24,021 nucleotides of DNA, from the IMG/VR virus record IMGVR_UViG_3300008267_000092, positions 1 to 24,021 of that record, one strand, 5' to 3'. The notes under the pieces were generated by a model, which was given only the letters and a program-made list of their open reading frames with translations, did no database searches and was not told where the DNA came from. Position numbers and translations under genes: made by a program. The stretch comes from a virus. This document shows, piece after piece, positions 15,700 through 24,021 of the stretch (within the stretch, counting starts at the first letter, position 1; each line of letters opens with the position of its first letter).

Positions 15700-18600
15700 A
15701 TGGAAGAAGATGAAGATGGATTATTAAATAGTAGTCCTAAAAATAATACTAGTCCAGGATTAATAGATCATCGTCAAGTAAAAAAAGGATTAGTTTTTGA
15801 TATTAGTAAAAAACACAACATCTCAAAAACTACACAGGCTGCAGAATCTTTTCACGGATATAATACAGGTTTAGGTCAATCAAAATATGATAAAGGTTTA
15901 ACTTGGGGTACAAATATTGATGAAGATGATGTTGCAGGTTCTCTTAATGAATACCGTGCACAACAACAATCAGGTATTGCACAAGTAGGATTAGGATTAT
16001 TGCGTGCAACATCTAAAGGATTACAGGAGGTTGCAAAACTTCCTGGAGTGTTAGGTGGTATGACTGTCGCAACTTTTGAAAATGTTGGAGATTTAATGTC
16101 GGGTAAAGATGAGCATTCATTTATTGATACTGCGTTTAACAACACGTGGATTAAAACAATTGACGAAGTTGGTGAAAAAATAAACACTGATGTTTTACCT
16201 GTATATACTGCAAAAGCTGTTAAAGAAGGTAATTTGTGGGCAAACATATCTTCAACTGCGTTTTGGGCTACAGATGGTGCAGATGGTCTAGGTTTTATTT
16301 TAGGAATGATGGTTCCTGGTGCAATATTTGAATACGCAAGATTAGGTGGTAAATTAATTAGTGCAGCATCTCAAAGTCAACGATTAGCTAAAATTACATC
16401 AATGTCGGGTAAGGCTGAACAAGCTGTAAGTGCTTTAAAAACAATGGGTATCACAGGTAAAAACATTGATAGTGGTTTAGCTGTAATGGGTAATACTTTA
16501 TTTGAAGCAGGTGCTGAAGCTAAAAGTGTTGGTGACGACTTAGATAGAAAAAAACCAGAGTTTATGACTCGAAGAGTTGCTGAAATTAAAAATAACCTTG
16601 TTAAATCAAATTATGCAGGTGAACCTGAATTTATTCAAGGACCAATGCAAATGGTTAAAAATCCTGATGGTACACAATCAATGTCATCTTCAGGATTAAT
16701 TCCTAATCCTAATTATAAAAATTTTGATCAAATTGCATTAGAGCAAGCTGAAAGTGAATATAAGGAACAACGTGCATTAGCAATGAGAAATACTTTTGTT
16801 AGCAATGTAGGTATTCTTTTAGGTCCTAATGCCATGATGCATAAAGCAATATGGGGTAAAGCTGCTCAAAGATTTGAAAAAACTGCAGAACAAGGTATAA
16901 AAGGTGTTGCTAAAAGAGTTGGTAAATCTGCTGAAAGAGTTGGTAAAGCATTTGCTGTTGAAGGTGGATGGGAAGAAGGTTCTCAAACAAGTGTTGAAAA
17001 AATGTATGTCAACAAAGCTATGAAAGGTTCTCTTGGTAAAGATGGTTTTGAAGGTTTTGTAGATGATTTTAATGTAGGTGATTTTGCAAAAGAATACTCT
17101 AATACGTTGGCTACAACTGAAGGGCAGAAAGCTATCTTTTTAGGGGGAGCTCTTGGAGGACCTATGATGTCGTATCAAGGTAGAAAAGAAGATGTTGTAA
17201 ATAGAACACGTACTAATGAAGTATTAGATGGTATTGATAAACAGATAACTCATTTTAATAATATATTTGATAATGATGTTTATCAAAAAAATGAAGATGG
17301 TAGTTTTAAATATAAAAAAGATGAGCAAGGTAACGATACAACTGAAAGATTATTAGATAGTAAAGCTGTTCGTAAAATTGCTCAAGATTTAAATTATACT
17401 GAACAACGATCTGCAATATTTGATCTTGCTGTAAAAACAGGTAATACTGAAGTTGTTGATAAATTAAAACAGGACGCAATTTTTAATTTAATTTTACCAT
17501 CTATACATAACGGTGAAATGGGTCTTCAGGCTTTAGAGCAACAACTAAATGAAAATTCTAAGTTTCAGGAATTAACTGAACGAGATGCTAAAGCTGACAA
17601 TAAGGATAAGACTAAAGAATTTGTTAAACAAACCCTTGAAACAGCTAAATATCTTCAAAAACAAAATGAGAAGTTTGGTGATTTTAGTAGAGATGTAATT
17701 GATTTAACTCATCCTACAGCCACACAAGAACAAAAAGATGATTTTCTTAATAAATTAAACACATCTTACTTAAATAGTAAACATGAATTAAGACAAGATG
17801 AAATAAAATTAAAAGAATTAGAAGCTAAACGTGAAAATATTTTTGAAGAATTAGGTGTAGATCCATTATATAATCCTGAAGCAGAGTTTCCAACTGCAAA
17901 AATGAAAAATGGTATTGTTTCAGATGAAGATTTAATGCAACGTGCTGAACGAACAAAAGCAGCACTTAATTCAAATGAATTATTAAAGAAAACAGAAGCT
18001 GAGTATAATGAATTAAAACAGAAAATAGATAATCATAAAAAAGATATTTCTGAAATTTGGCAAGGTAAAGATAAAATAGCAGGTGCATTTAGTAAATTTG
18101 TAGATAAAGATAATAAAGATACTGAAAATACTTCTGATGAAAAAGTTGCACAAGCTGATGCATTAATAGCAAATGTCACAAATGCTCAATCTAATAAAGA
18201 ATTAGATCAGTTATTACTTCCTCCACATATACCTCAAAAAACAGAGGCTGATTATAACAGGGAAACAGAGTTAAATCTTATTCAAAATGTATCTAAAAGT
18301 ATTAATGAAGATCAATCTATTGGTAATTTAAAATTAAATTTAGATAAATTAAAATCATTAAACATCAGTTCTTTAAAAATAGATGAGATTGCTAAAAGGA
18401 TTGAAGATAGAATTAAGCAGTTACAGGATGAACAAGAATCATTTAAAGATTATCTTTTAGATGCTATTAATTCTTTTGACGAACAATCTCAAAAAGTTAA
18501 TGATTTTATATCTGATTTAAATACTGAAATTGATTCATTATTAAAAACCAAAGATGTTTTAGTTAAAAGTTTAAATGAGCAAGATAAATCTCCTAGAGGT

Positions 18601-21417
18601 AGAAATGCTAAACTTATTAAACAGTTAATTAAAGAAGCTGAGAATGAATTAGCAAAGGTTGAAAAAGAACTAGAGTATTTAGAAGGTTTAAAAGAGGAGG
18701 CTCAAAAAGAACTTACCAAAATTGAAAAAGATTTAAGTTATATTTTTAATAGATATGATCAAATTGAAAAATCTGATTTTGCATCTGTACAAGATATTAT
18801 AGATTATTTAAATGATAATAAAGAATTATTTAAAGATCACAGATTTGATTTTGAAAGACTTTTAGTTAACAAACATTATACTGAACAAAATATTGAAGGA
18901 TTATCAACAGCTATTAATGCTTTAGAAAATTACGCAGATGTTTTAAAAAGAACAATACGTTCATTATTAGACAGTGATGAAAATCATTCAGAAGATCTTT
19001 ATTATTTACAAGAACAATTAAATGATGTTCAGGAAAATTTAACTACTGCTAAAAAAGATTTAAAATCTGAACAAGCTAAATTAAAAAGATTAAATCGAGC
19101 TATACTTGATAAACAAGCAATTAAATCTGTAAATTTAGAAGAGGATTTTTGGAAAGATTTACAGACGTTTAAAAAGGATAAAATTAATCCTTTAGTAAAT
19201 AACCCTATTATTGCTGAAAAAATTCAAGCTAAACGCGATGAACTTACACAACAAGAACAGGAACTTGCTGATCAGATAGCTGCTGAACAAACAGATCTGC
19301 AAGAAGATCAAATTATTAATGATCCTACACAAGTTACTGAAGTTGTAGCACCAACTGTTACACTCGATGAGAATGGTAATTTTCAATCTGAATCATTGCC
19401 TACACAAGTAGATGAGGATGAAGACAATGAGGTTGTTCATGCTGAGAATATGTCTGAGGAAAAAATTAATGAATCATTAAAAGGTGAAGTTGCAGGTGCT
19501 AAAGTTATTAGTACTAACAGAGAAACTGGTGAGCCGTTAGGTAATTTATTACAACAATTTGTTGACTATGAAAGAACCCCTATAGATAAATCTGAACATG
19601 TTATAACTATTGAGTTAGGTGATCTTAATAAAGCAAGTAAAGAAGTTGAAAAGGCGTATAAAAGATTATTAAAAGGTACAGCAACTATAGAAGATGTCGA
19701 ATTGTTAAAAGCGAAACTACCTATTAAAATAGTATCTAGTTATAAAAATGAAAAAGGTGAACAACCTTATTCTTGGATAGAGGATCAGACCGAATTTAAT
19801 CAAAAAAATCCTGACTCTAAAGAAATATTAGATAAACAAACAATGCCTTTAAGAGTACGTATAATTGACGAGGCTGTTAAAAATAATAAAGCTGTTAATA
19901 ATACAGGTTTAGCGGGATTGACCACTAATATAGTTAAACAATATCCTGGGTTACTTACAGTTCAATATACAGATGAAGGTGCTGCTAAAAACAACATATT
20001 TGATTTACAGGTTTTTGATGGTATGTCTGAAGATGAAAAGGTTGTTTATTTTCAAAAAAATAGTGCGTTTGTAAACTGGGAAGGTAATTTAGTAAGTACA
20101 CTAAATCCTAAAAAAGTAATTCAAAGTAATTTTGGTCAAAATCATAAAGGTGAAGTATTTTTAACTATACCACAAAATAATGGTAAACCGTTTTATTTAA
20201 AATTAAACGTAAGTAAGGTTAGTGAAGATAAGGCTGAAGCTATTTATGAAATGGTTAATGCATTAAGTCAGGTATCACAAACAATAAGTGCACCAACTAA
20301 CTTTCAAGCAATGACTGTTGGTAAGTTTTTTGAAACACTTGATGGAATTGACCCTGAATTAAGTAGTCGTCTACAAGATGTACTTAAAAATGAAATTGAA
20401 TTTGTTAAACAGTACAATAAAGGTGATGAGCGAAATGAAAGTTTATCTAGATTTTTAGATCTTCTTATTTATCATAAGAGTGAAAATAAAAAAACTGCAT
20501 TTAATTTAAGTAAAGACGGTAATTTAACACTTGGTTCATTAGCTGAACATTTAATAAGTGATTCAGATTTTAAACATCAATTAACAATTACTAAAGATGA
20601 ATTAGGTACTGAAGAAGCTAAAAGTGTTATAATGAATTACATTCAGTATAAAAGACACAACATTCTTATTACTAAAGATAATGTTAATGAATTTGTTTTT
20701 AACAATAAAGACTATATTAAATATCTTTTAAATTCAGAATATCCTATATTAACTACAAATGCAATAACAGGTAAAGATGAAAAAGGTAATCAAATACCAA
20801 CATTTCAAGGTTATAGTAATATTTATTTAAATCAGGATGTTAAAAATTCTAAAAGTACTACAAATATTTTAAGTGGTAGAGGTACAGTTGCACCAATAGT
20901 TAAAAATAATTTAGATGTTAAAAAAGCTGATATAGAAAAAAGAAGACAAGAAGAATTAAATAGAAAAGATGATTGGTTTTTAAGTTTATCTGAAAGTGCT
21001 CAAAAAATAACTTTAAATAAAATTAATGCTAGATTTGATGCAGAACTAGCTGCTTTAGAAGGTAACAATCAACAAGTTTCAGCTACACCAATTGAAATCG
21101 AATCTGCGAATGAAGATGGTACATTGCCATCTGTGAAAGCTAGATTGGCTGCAGCATTAGGAAATAAAACACAACCCACTAAAAAAGAAGATGTAAAAAT
21201 GGATGTAACAAATATTCAGTCAATGTATGACAACGCTAACGAAGATAGTAAAATGAACATAGTATTGGCGCTTGCTAAAACTTTAAATCAAACCGTAGAA
21301 TCTGATAATATTGAAACTGTTGAAGATTTAAATAATATATTTAAAAATTTAATTACTGTGGCACAAAATGAAACAAACAAATCTATTGATCAAATTACAA
21401 AAGAATGTGGATTTTAA
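15700..21417 (+). CDS. Giant internal virion (cargo) protein with membrane-like and coiled-coil regions
   Basis: This 1905-residue protein starts 1 base after the upstream stop. The acidic N terminus leads to a segment with amphipathic/hydrophobic stretches: VGLGLLRATSKGLQEVAKLPGV (~97-118), WATDGADGLGFILGMMVPGA (~188-207) and AIFLGGALGGPMM (~477-489). These could engage a membrane. Residues ~660-740 and ~930-1160 are charged heptad-rich coiled coils (KEAENELAKVEKELEYLEGL and similar). An acidic linker follows (~1235-1250). A folded domain near 1290-1525 includes EVFLTIPQNNGKPFYLKLNV. The pattern matches the giant cargo proteins that crAss-like phages package in the head. No catalytic motif was recognised. 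A role in forming or traversing the ejection conduit is inferred from place, size and composition. Confidence 0.72.
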   Translation: MEEDEDGLLNSSPKNNTSPGLIDHRQVKKGLVFDISKKHNISKTTQAAESFHGYNTGLGQSKYDKGLTWGTNIDEDDVAGSLNEYRAQQQSGIAQVGLGLLRATSKGLQEVAKLPGVLGGMTVATFENVGDLMSGKDEHSFIDTAFNNTWIKTIDEVGEKINTDVLPVYTAKAVKEGNLWANISSTAFWATDGADGLGFILGMMVPGAIFEYARLGGKLISAASQSQRLAKITSMSGKAEQAVSALKTMGITGKNIDSGLAVMGNTLFEAGAEAKSVGDDLDRKKPEFMTRRVAEIKNNLVKSNYAGEPEFIQGPMQMVKNPDGTQSMSSSGLIPNPNYKNFDQIALEQAESEYKEQRALAMRNTFVSNVGILLGPNAMMHKAIWGKAAQRFEKTAEQGIKGVAKRVGKSAERVGKAFAVEGGWEEGSQTSVEKMYVNKAMKGSLGKDGFEGFVDDFNVGDFAKEYSNTLATTEGQKAIFLGGALGGPMMSYQGRKEDVVNRTRTNEVLDGIDKQITHFNNIFDNDVYQKNEDGSFKYKKDEQGNDTTERLLDSKAVRKIAQDLNYTEQRSAIFDLAVKTGNTEVVDKLKQDAIFNLILPSIHNGEMGLQALEQQLNENSKFQELTERDAKADNKDKTKEFVKQTLETAKYLQKQNEKFGDFSRDVIDLTHPTATQEQKDDFLNKLNTSYLNSKHELRQDEIKLKELEAKRENIFEELGVDPLYNPEAEFPTAKMKNGIVSDEDLMQRAERTKAALNSNELLKKTEAEYNELKQKIDNHKKDISEIWQGKDKIAGAFSKFVDKDNKDTENTSDEKVAQADALIANVTNAQSNKELDQLLLPPHIPQKTEADYNRETELNLIQNVSKSINEDQSIGNLKLNLDKLKSLNISSLKIDEIAKRIEDRIKQLQDEQESFKDYLLDAINSFDEQSQKVNDFISDLNTEIDSLLKTKDVLVKSLNEQDKSPRGRNAKLIKQLIKEAENELAKVEKELEYLEGLKEEAQKELTKIEKDLSYIFNRYDQIEKSDFASVQDIIDYLNDNKELFKDHRFDFERLLVNKHYTEQNIEGLSTAINALENYADVLKRTIRSLLDSDENHSEDLYYLQEQLNDVQENLTTAKKDLKSEQAKLKRLNRAILDKQAIKSVNLEEDFWKDLQTFKKDKINPLVNNPIIAEKIQAKRDELTQQEQELADQIAAEQTDLQEDQIINDPTQVTEVVAPTVTLDENGNFQSESLPTQVDEDEDNEVVHAENMSEEKINESLKGEVAGAKVISTNRETGEPLGNLLQQFVDYERTPIDKSEHVITIELGDLNKASKEVEKAYKRLLKGTATIEDVELLKAKLPIKIVSSYKNEKGEQPYSWIEDQTEFNQKNPDSKEILDKQTMPLRVRIIDEAVKNNKAVNNTGLAGLTTNIVKQYPGLLTVQYTDEGAAKNNIFDLQVFDGMSEDEKVVYFQKNSAFVNWEGNLVSTLNPKKVIQSNFGQNHKGEVFLTIPQNNGKPFYLKLNVSKVSEDKAEAIYEMVNALSQVSQTISAPTNFQAMTVGKFFETLDGIDPELSSRLQDVLKNEIEFVKQYNKGDERNESLSRFLDLLIYHKSENKKTAFNLSKDGNLTLGSLAEHLISDSDFKHQLTITKDELGTEEAKSVIMNYIQYKRHNILITKDNVNEFVFNNKDYIKYLLNSEYPILTTNAITGKDEKGNQIPTFQGYSNIYLNQDVKNSKSTTNILSGRGTVAPIVKNNLDVKKADIEKRRQEELNRKDDWFLSLSESAQKITLNKINARFDAELAALEGNNQQVSATPIEIESANEDGTLPSVKARLAAALGNKTQPTKKEDVKMDVTNIQSMYDNANEDSKMNIVLALAKTLNQTVESDNIETVEDLNNIFKNLITVAQNETNKSIDQITKECGF

Positions 21418-21449
21418 TTTGGATATATTAAATTAATTTCGTATATTTG
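21418..21449 (+). promoter_or_regulatory. Bacteroidota-type promoter P3 upstream of the last giant gene
   Basis: TTTG at 21418-21421 begins directly after the stop codon of the 1905-residue gene, and TATATTTG occupies 21442-21449, again 20 bases apart. The start codon is only 20 bases past the -7 box, so the leader would be about 15 bases and A-rich. No terminator is seen between this promoter and its gene, unlike P2. Confidence 0.72.
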
Positions 21450-21469
21450 TATAAATATAAAATATAAAA

Positions 21470-24021
21470 ATGGCGTGTAAAAAAATAACAAAGACAAATG
21501 GTTCAGAATCTGAATTAATAACTACTTTAGAAAGCATTTATGAAAATGAATTTAAAGCTGAAGCAGGTTATTCTTATTTTGAATCTGATGTGTTTATATC
21601 AGAATTTGGAGATTATATTAAAGGTTATGAGGAAGGAGATCCATCATTTAGTGGTCGTGTAGACAATAATGGTGAACCTAAATTACATTATAACGAAGCA
21701 GCTAAAAAATATTATTTTATTAATGAAAAGAAAGAAGAAGTTTTCTACCCTCTTATAAAGAGAGGGTTGAGAGCAACTTTTAACTATAAACAGATTGATA
21801 AAATTGTTTCAAGATTAGCATTAAACTACTTTAAAAAATCTAATTTAAATTTCAATAATATTAAGTTTGAAGAAGGTGAAAAATTACCTAATTTAAAAGA
21901 CGATATTAGATTAGAATTAGTTACCAAAATTAATGAGTTAAAAAATGGTAATTTTAAAGGGAAATTTTCCGCAAAATTACTTGAAAGTTCATTAGAGAAT
22001 TTAGATGAATATGTTGAACGAGTAGATGCTTTTTATAAACAAATAGGCATTAAGCGTGTAGATAATAATGATCAGTCATCTCTTGAGTCTGAAGCTGAAG
22101 AAGGTAAAGATCCTTCGTTTACTAAACAATCTTTTGAAAAAGATATAAAGGATTCATTAACTACAAATATTAAATTAAAATTAGCATTATTAGAAGATAC
22201 TAATGATTTAGATCCTATATGGGGAGAACCTACTTTTATTGGTTATAATGAAGCTCACGGTACGTTATTAAATAATATTACAAATCAAGTAGCTGTTGAA
22301 GGTGAAGATTTGTTTGAGTTACAACGCGATGCTATCACCTTATTAGCTACTAAAAAACCGTATTTAAAGCAGTTATTATCCTACATGAAGGAGTTTACTG
22401 AAGAGGATAAAAATCAGTTCGCACAGGCTTTTAATTTACACGGTAATAATTATTTAGTATCCGAGATTCAAACAAAAACTAAAGTGACAGACCCTGTAAC
22501 AGGGGAAGCATCTGTTAAAAAAGGATTTACTCATGTAGTTAAACAAATTTCAGAATCAGGCTCAAAAGCAACACTTGTAACATCTGAGTGGGGAAATAAT
22601 TTTAAAAATTCTTTTTTAGATGATAAGAATAAATTAACAACTGAATCTAAAGAAATTCTTAGTAAAATTATTGAGGATTTAGACACATTAAAAACTAATA
22701 TTAAAAATGACTTAACACCTTCAGAGTTTGAAAAATTTACAAACGAGTACATTTCTTTAACTCGGAAGTTAGGTGTTGAAATGTCTGAAAATGGAATAAT
22801 TAACTTTTTAGATAACGGTGGTGAAATAGCGTTTGATATAAGTGCTCAAATTAATAAACTGTCAACATCTGTTACACAAACAGCTATTGCAGTTAAAAAA
22901 GCAATTACAACTTTTAAAAAAGTAAATGAAAGTTATAAAAATCCATTTGATACAGAAAGTGTATTTAAAAAGTTAGCAAAAGCTGAAGCTTTTTATTTAT
23001 CTGAAGGTTCTGAATCAAGTATATATTCAAGAGGTAAGAATCAATGGTTATTTTCATATCCATCTTATTTATCAACTCGTATATTACAATGGAAGAAGAA
23101 TCCTGAATTATTGAGAAACTGGTATAATCAATCAGCATATAATAAAGGTTCTGAAATAATGAAGTATTTGTTAGCGTTAGATCTTGACCAAAATAGAACG
23201 TATGAGGATAATTATGTTGAAGATTTAATTAAAGAAAGATTAGAAAATTTTAAATTAGGTATATTTAACTCATTTCAAGAAACAGGTAATGATAAAAATC
23301 AACAACAGTCTGCAACAGATTTATCTTTTAAAGATTACTTTACAGATAACGTAAATAAAGTATTACTTAACAGTTATGTTAGAACTACCACTCCTGCAGA
23401 TAAAGGTTCAGATTTACAGATTAAGACTGGATTTTTTATTGAATCTGCTAATTTTCAAGATGGTATTTTAAATCTTACTGCTAAAACAAAAGAGGTATTT
23501 TTTAACTACTTTAACTCTGAAGTTAACAGAATGAAAGAGGCTTCAAATGAAGTTGATACTTTAAAATTTACACCTGAAAAATTAATTATTAATTATCATT
23601 ATAAAGAAGGTTCTACAATTGATGCTAAAGATGGGAATGCATTTCAATCACAATATTTTCCAGAATTATCATTTAATAGTAAATCTAAAAATGAACTAGT
23701 ATTGAGTATTAAAGATCAACTCTATAATTTAGATGGATCTATAAAACATACTGCAGATATAAGTGCCAACCCTGAATTAAAACAATTAATTATTTCACAT
23801 CTTAATAATGTATTGTCTGAAGGTATTAATCAGACGTTAAATACCTTCCTAGAACAAGAGATTTTAGAAATTAATGGTGAAGGATTACTTTCAAATAAAG
23901 CTATAGATCAAGTAACATTTACAGAGTATTCAAAAAAGAATTTATTAAATTCTGAAAACGCAGCATTAGAAATTGTATCGGATTACTATATTAATAGTCT
24001 TATACAAAATGTTGAATATTC
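21470..24021 (+). CDS. Giant virion-type protein, N-terminal 850 residues (3' truncated by window edge)
   Basis: The frame runs without a stop from ATG 21470 to the window end. The start is chosen because it is the first ATG after promoter P3 and has an A-rich leader. The N terminus begins MACKKITKTNGSES. Residues ~35-120 (VFISEFGDYIKGYEEGD, GEPKLHYNEAAKKYYFINEK, FNYKQIDKIVSRLALNYFK) follow a pattern I recall from giant proteins of crAss-like and other gut Bacteroidota phages. The rest is mostly helical and charged, with no membrane helix or nuclease motif. In crAss-like phages, the genes after the cargo block include the giant proteins containing the virion RNA polymerase (phi14:2 gp66 type). 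The polymerase DFDID-type metal motif is not in this part, so the identity beyond 'giant virion protein' is unproven. Confidence 0.7.
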   Translation, partial: MACKKITKTNGSESELITTLESIYENEFKAEAGYSYFESDVFISEFGDYIKGYEEGDPSFSGRVDNNGEPKLHYNEAAKKYYFINEKKEEVFYPLIKRGLRATFNYKQIDKIVSRLALNYFKKSNLNFNNIKFEEGEKLPNLKDDIRLELVTKINELKNGNFKGKFSAKLLESSLENLDEYVERVDAFYKQIGIKRVDNNDQSSLESEAEEGKDPSFTKQSFEKDIKDSLTTNIKLKLALLEDTNDLDPIWGEPTFIGYNEAHGTLLNNITNQVAVEGEDLFELQRDAITLLATKKPYLKQLLSYMKEFTEEDKNQFAQAFNLHGNNYLVSEIQTKTKVTDPVTGEASVKKGFTHVVKQISESGSKATLVTSEWGNNFKNSFLDDKNKLTTESKEILSKIIEDLDTLKTNIKNDLTPSEFEKFTNEYISLTRKLGVEMSENGIINFLDNGGEIAFDISAQINKLSTSVTQTAIAVKKAITTFKKVNESYKNPFDTESVFKKLAKAEAFYLSEGSESSIYSRGKNQWLFSYPSYLSTRILQWKKNPELLRNWYNQSAYNKGSEIMKYLLALDLDQNRTYEDNYVEDLIKERLENFKLGIFNSFQETGNDKNQQQSATDLSFKDYFTDNVNKVLLNSYVRTTTPADKGSDLQIKTGFFIESANFQDGILNLTAKTKEVFFNYFNSEVNRMKEASNEVDTLKFTPEKLIINYHYKEGSTIDAKDGNAFQSQYFPELSFNSKSKNELVLSIKDQLYNLDGSIKHTADISANPELKQLIISHLNNVLSEGINQTLNTFLEQEILEINGEGLLSNKAIDQVTFTEYSKKNLLNSENAALEIVSDYYINSLIQNVEY

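Noticed and set aside
1-24021. Stop-codon reassignment (TAG or TGA), known in some crAss-like phages
   Set aside because: All large frames are intact with the standard code. Identified stops are TAA except one TGA, and one TAG occurs as a tandem second stop at 13854. No recoding is needed here.
1-24021. tRNA genes, CRISPR arrays, insertion sequences, integrase or attachment sites
   Set aside because: Gaps between genes are all under 140 bases and hold only promoters, hairpins or AT-rich leaders. No cloverleaf, repeat-spacer array, transposase or integrase motif was seen.

Overview
This window looks like part of the late (structural and lysis) region of a crAss-like podovirus (order Crassvirales) infecting a Bacteroidota host, probably Flavobacteriia-like. 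Four things support this. Every convincing gene is on the + strand and tightly packed. The DNA is very AT-rich, with TTA/AAA/AAT-heavy codon use and A-rich rather than Shine-Dalgarno leaders. Three intergenic sites match the Bacteroidota promoter pattern (-33 TTTG, -7 TAnnTTTG). The protein order (small neck/ring-type proteins, an IHF/HU-like protein, a ~1500-residue muzzle-type tail protein, then a run of very large internal 'cargo' proteins) is the conserved Crassvirales morphogenesis block. Family assignments rest on recognising sequence patterns from memory; no database search was possible.

Layout. (1) 1-2833, receptor-binding and lysis end: the C-terminal part of a tail fibre/spike, a 41-residue microprotein, a membrane-anchored protein in a holin-like position, an M15-type peptidase endolysin and a membrane-anchored protein that may be a spanin. 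(2) 2857-3891, a self-contained cassette: promoter, DEDDy 3'-5' exonuclease with an N-terminal helical domain, terminator. (3) 3903-10634, tail/neck module: two crAss-type ring-like proteins, an IHF/HU-like protein, a 56-residue gene resembling homing-endonuclease-associated domains, and the 1537-residue muzzle/stabilization protein. (4) 10663-21417, cargo operon: a promoter followed at once by a small terminator, then three nearly abutting genes (1026, 613 and 1905 residues) predicted to be internal virion proteins ejected with the DNA. They carry a glycine zipper, repeated double-glycine motifs and long coiled coils. (5) 21418-24021, a third promoter 20 bases before a giant gene cut off by the window edge. 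Its place suggests the giant cargo/virion RNA polymerase-type genes of crAss-like phages, but no polymerase motif is visible in the part present.

How the parts fit. The fibre binds the host. The ring proteins and muzzle form the short tail. The cargo proteins are candidates to cross the cell envelope ahead of the genome. The endolysin and membrane proteins release progeny. The three promoters share TTTGGA-N18-TATATTTG exactly, suggesting that the late genes are read by host RNA polymerase. Two of the three have a terminator between them and downstream structural genes, so read-through or antitermination may set expression levels. The standard genetic code suffices: all large frames are intact, and stops are TAA apart from one TGA. 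I saw no tRNA, CRISPR array, insertion sequence or integrase. No stretch over 300 bases lacks a gene.
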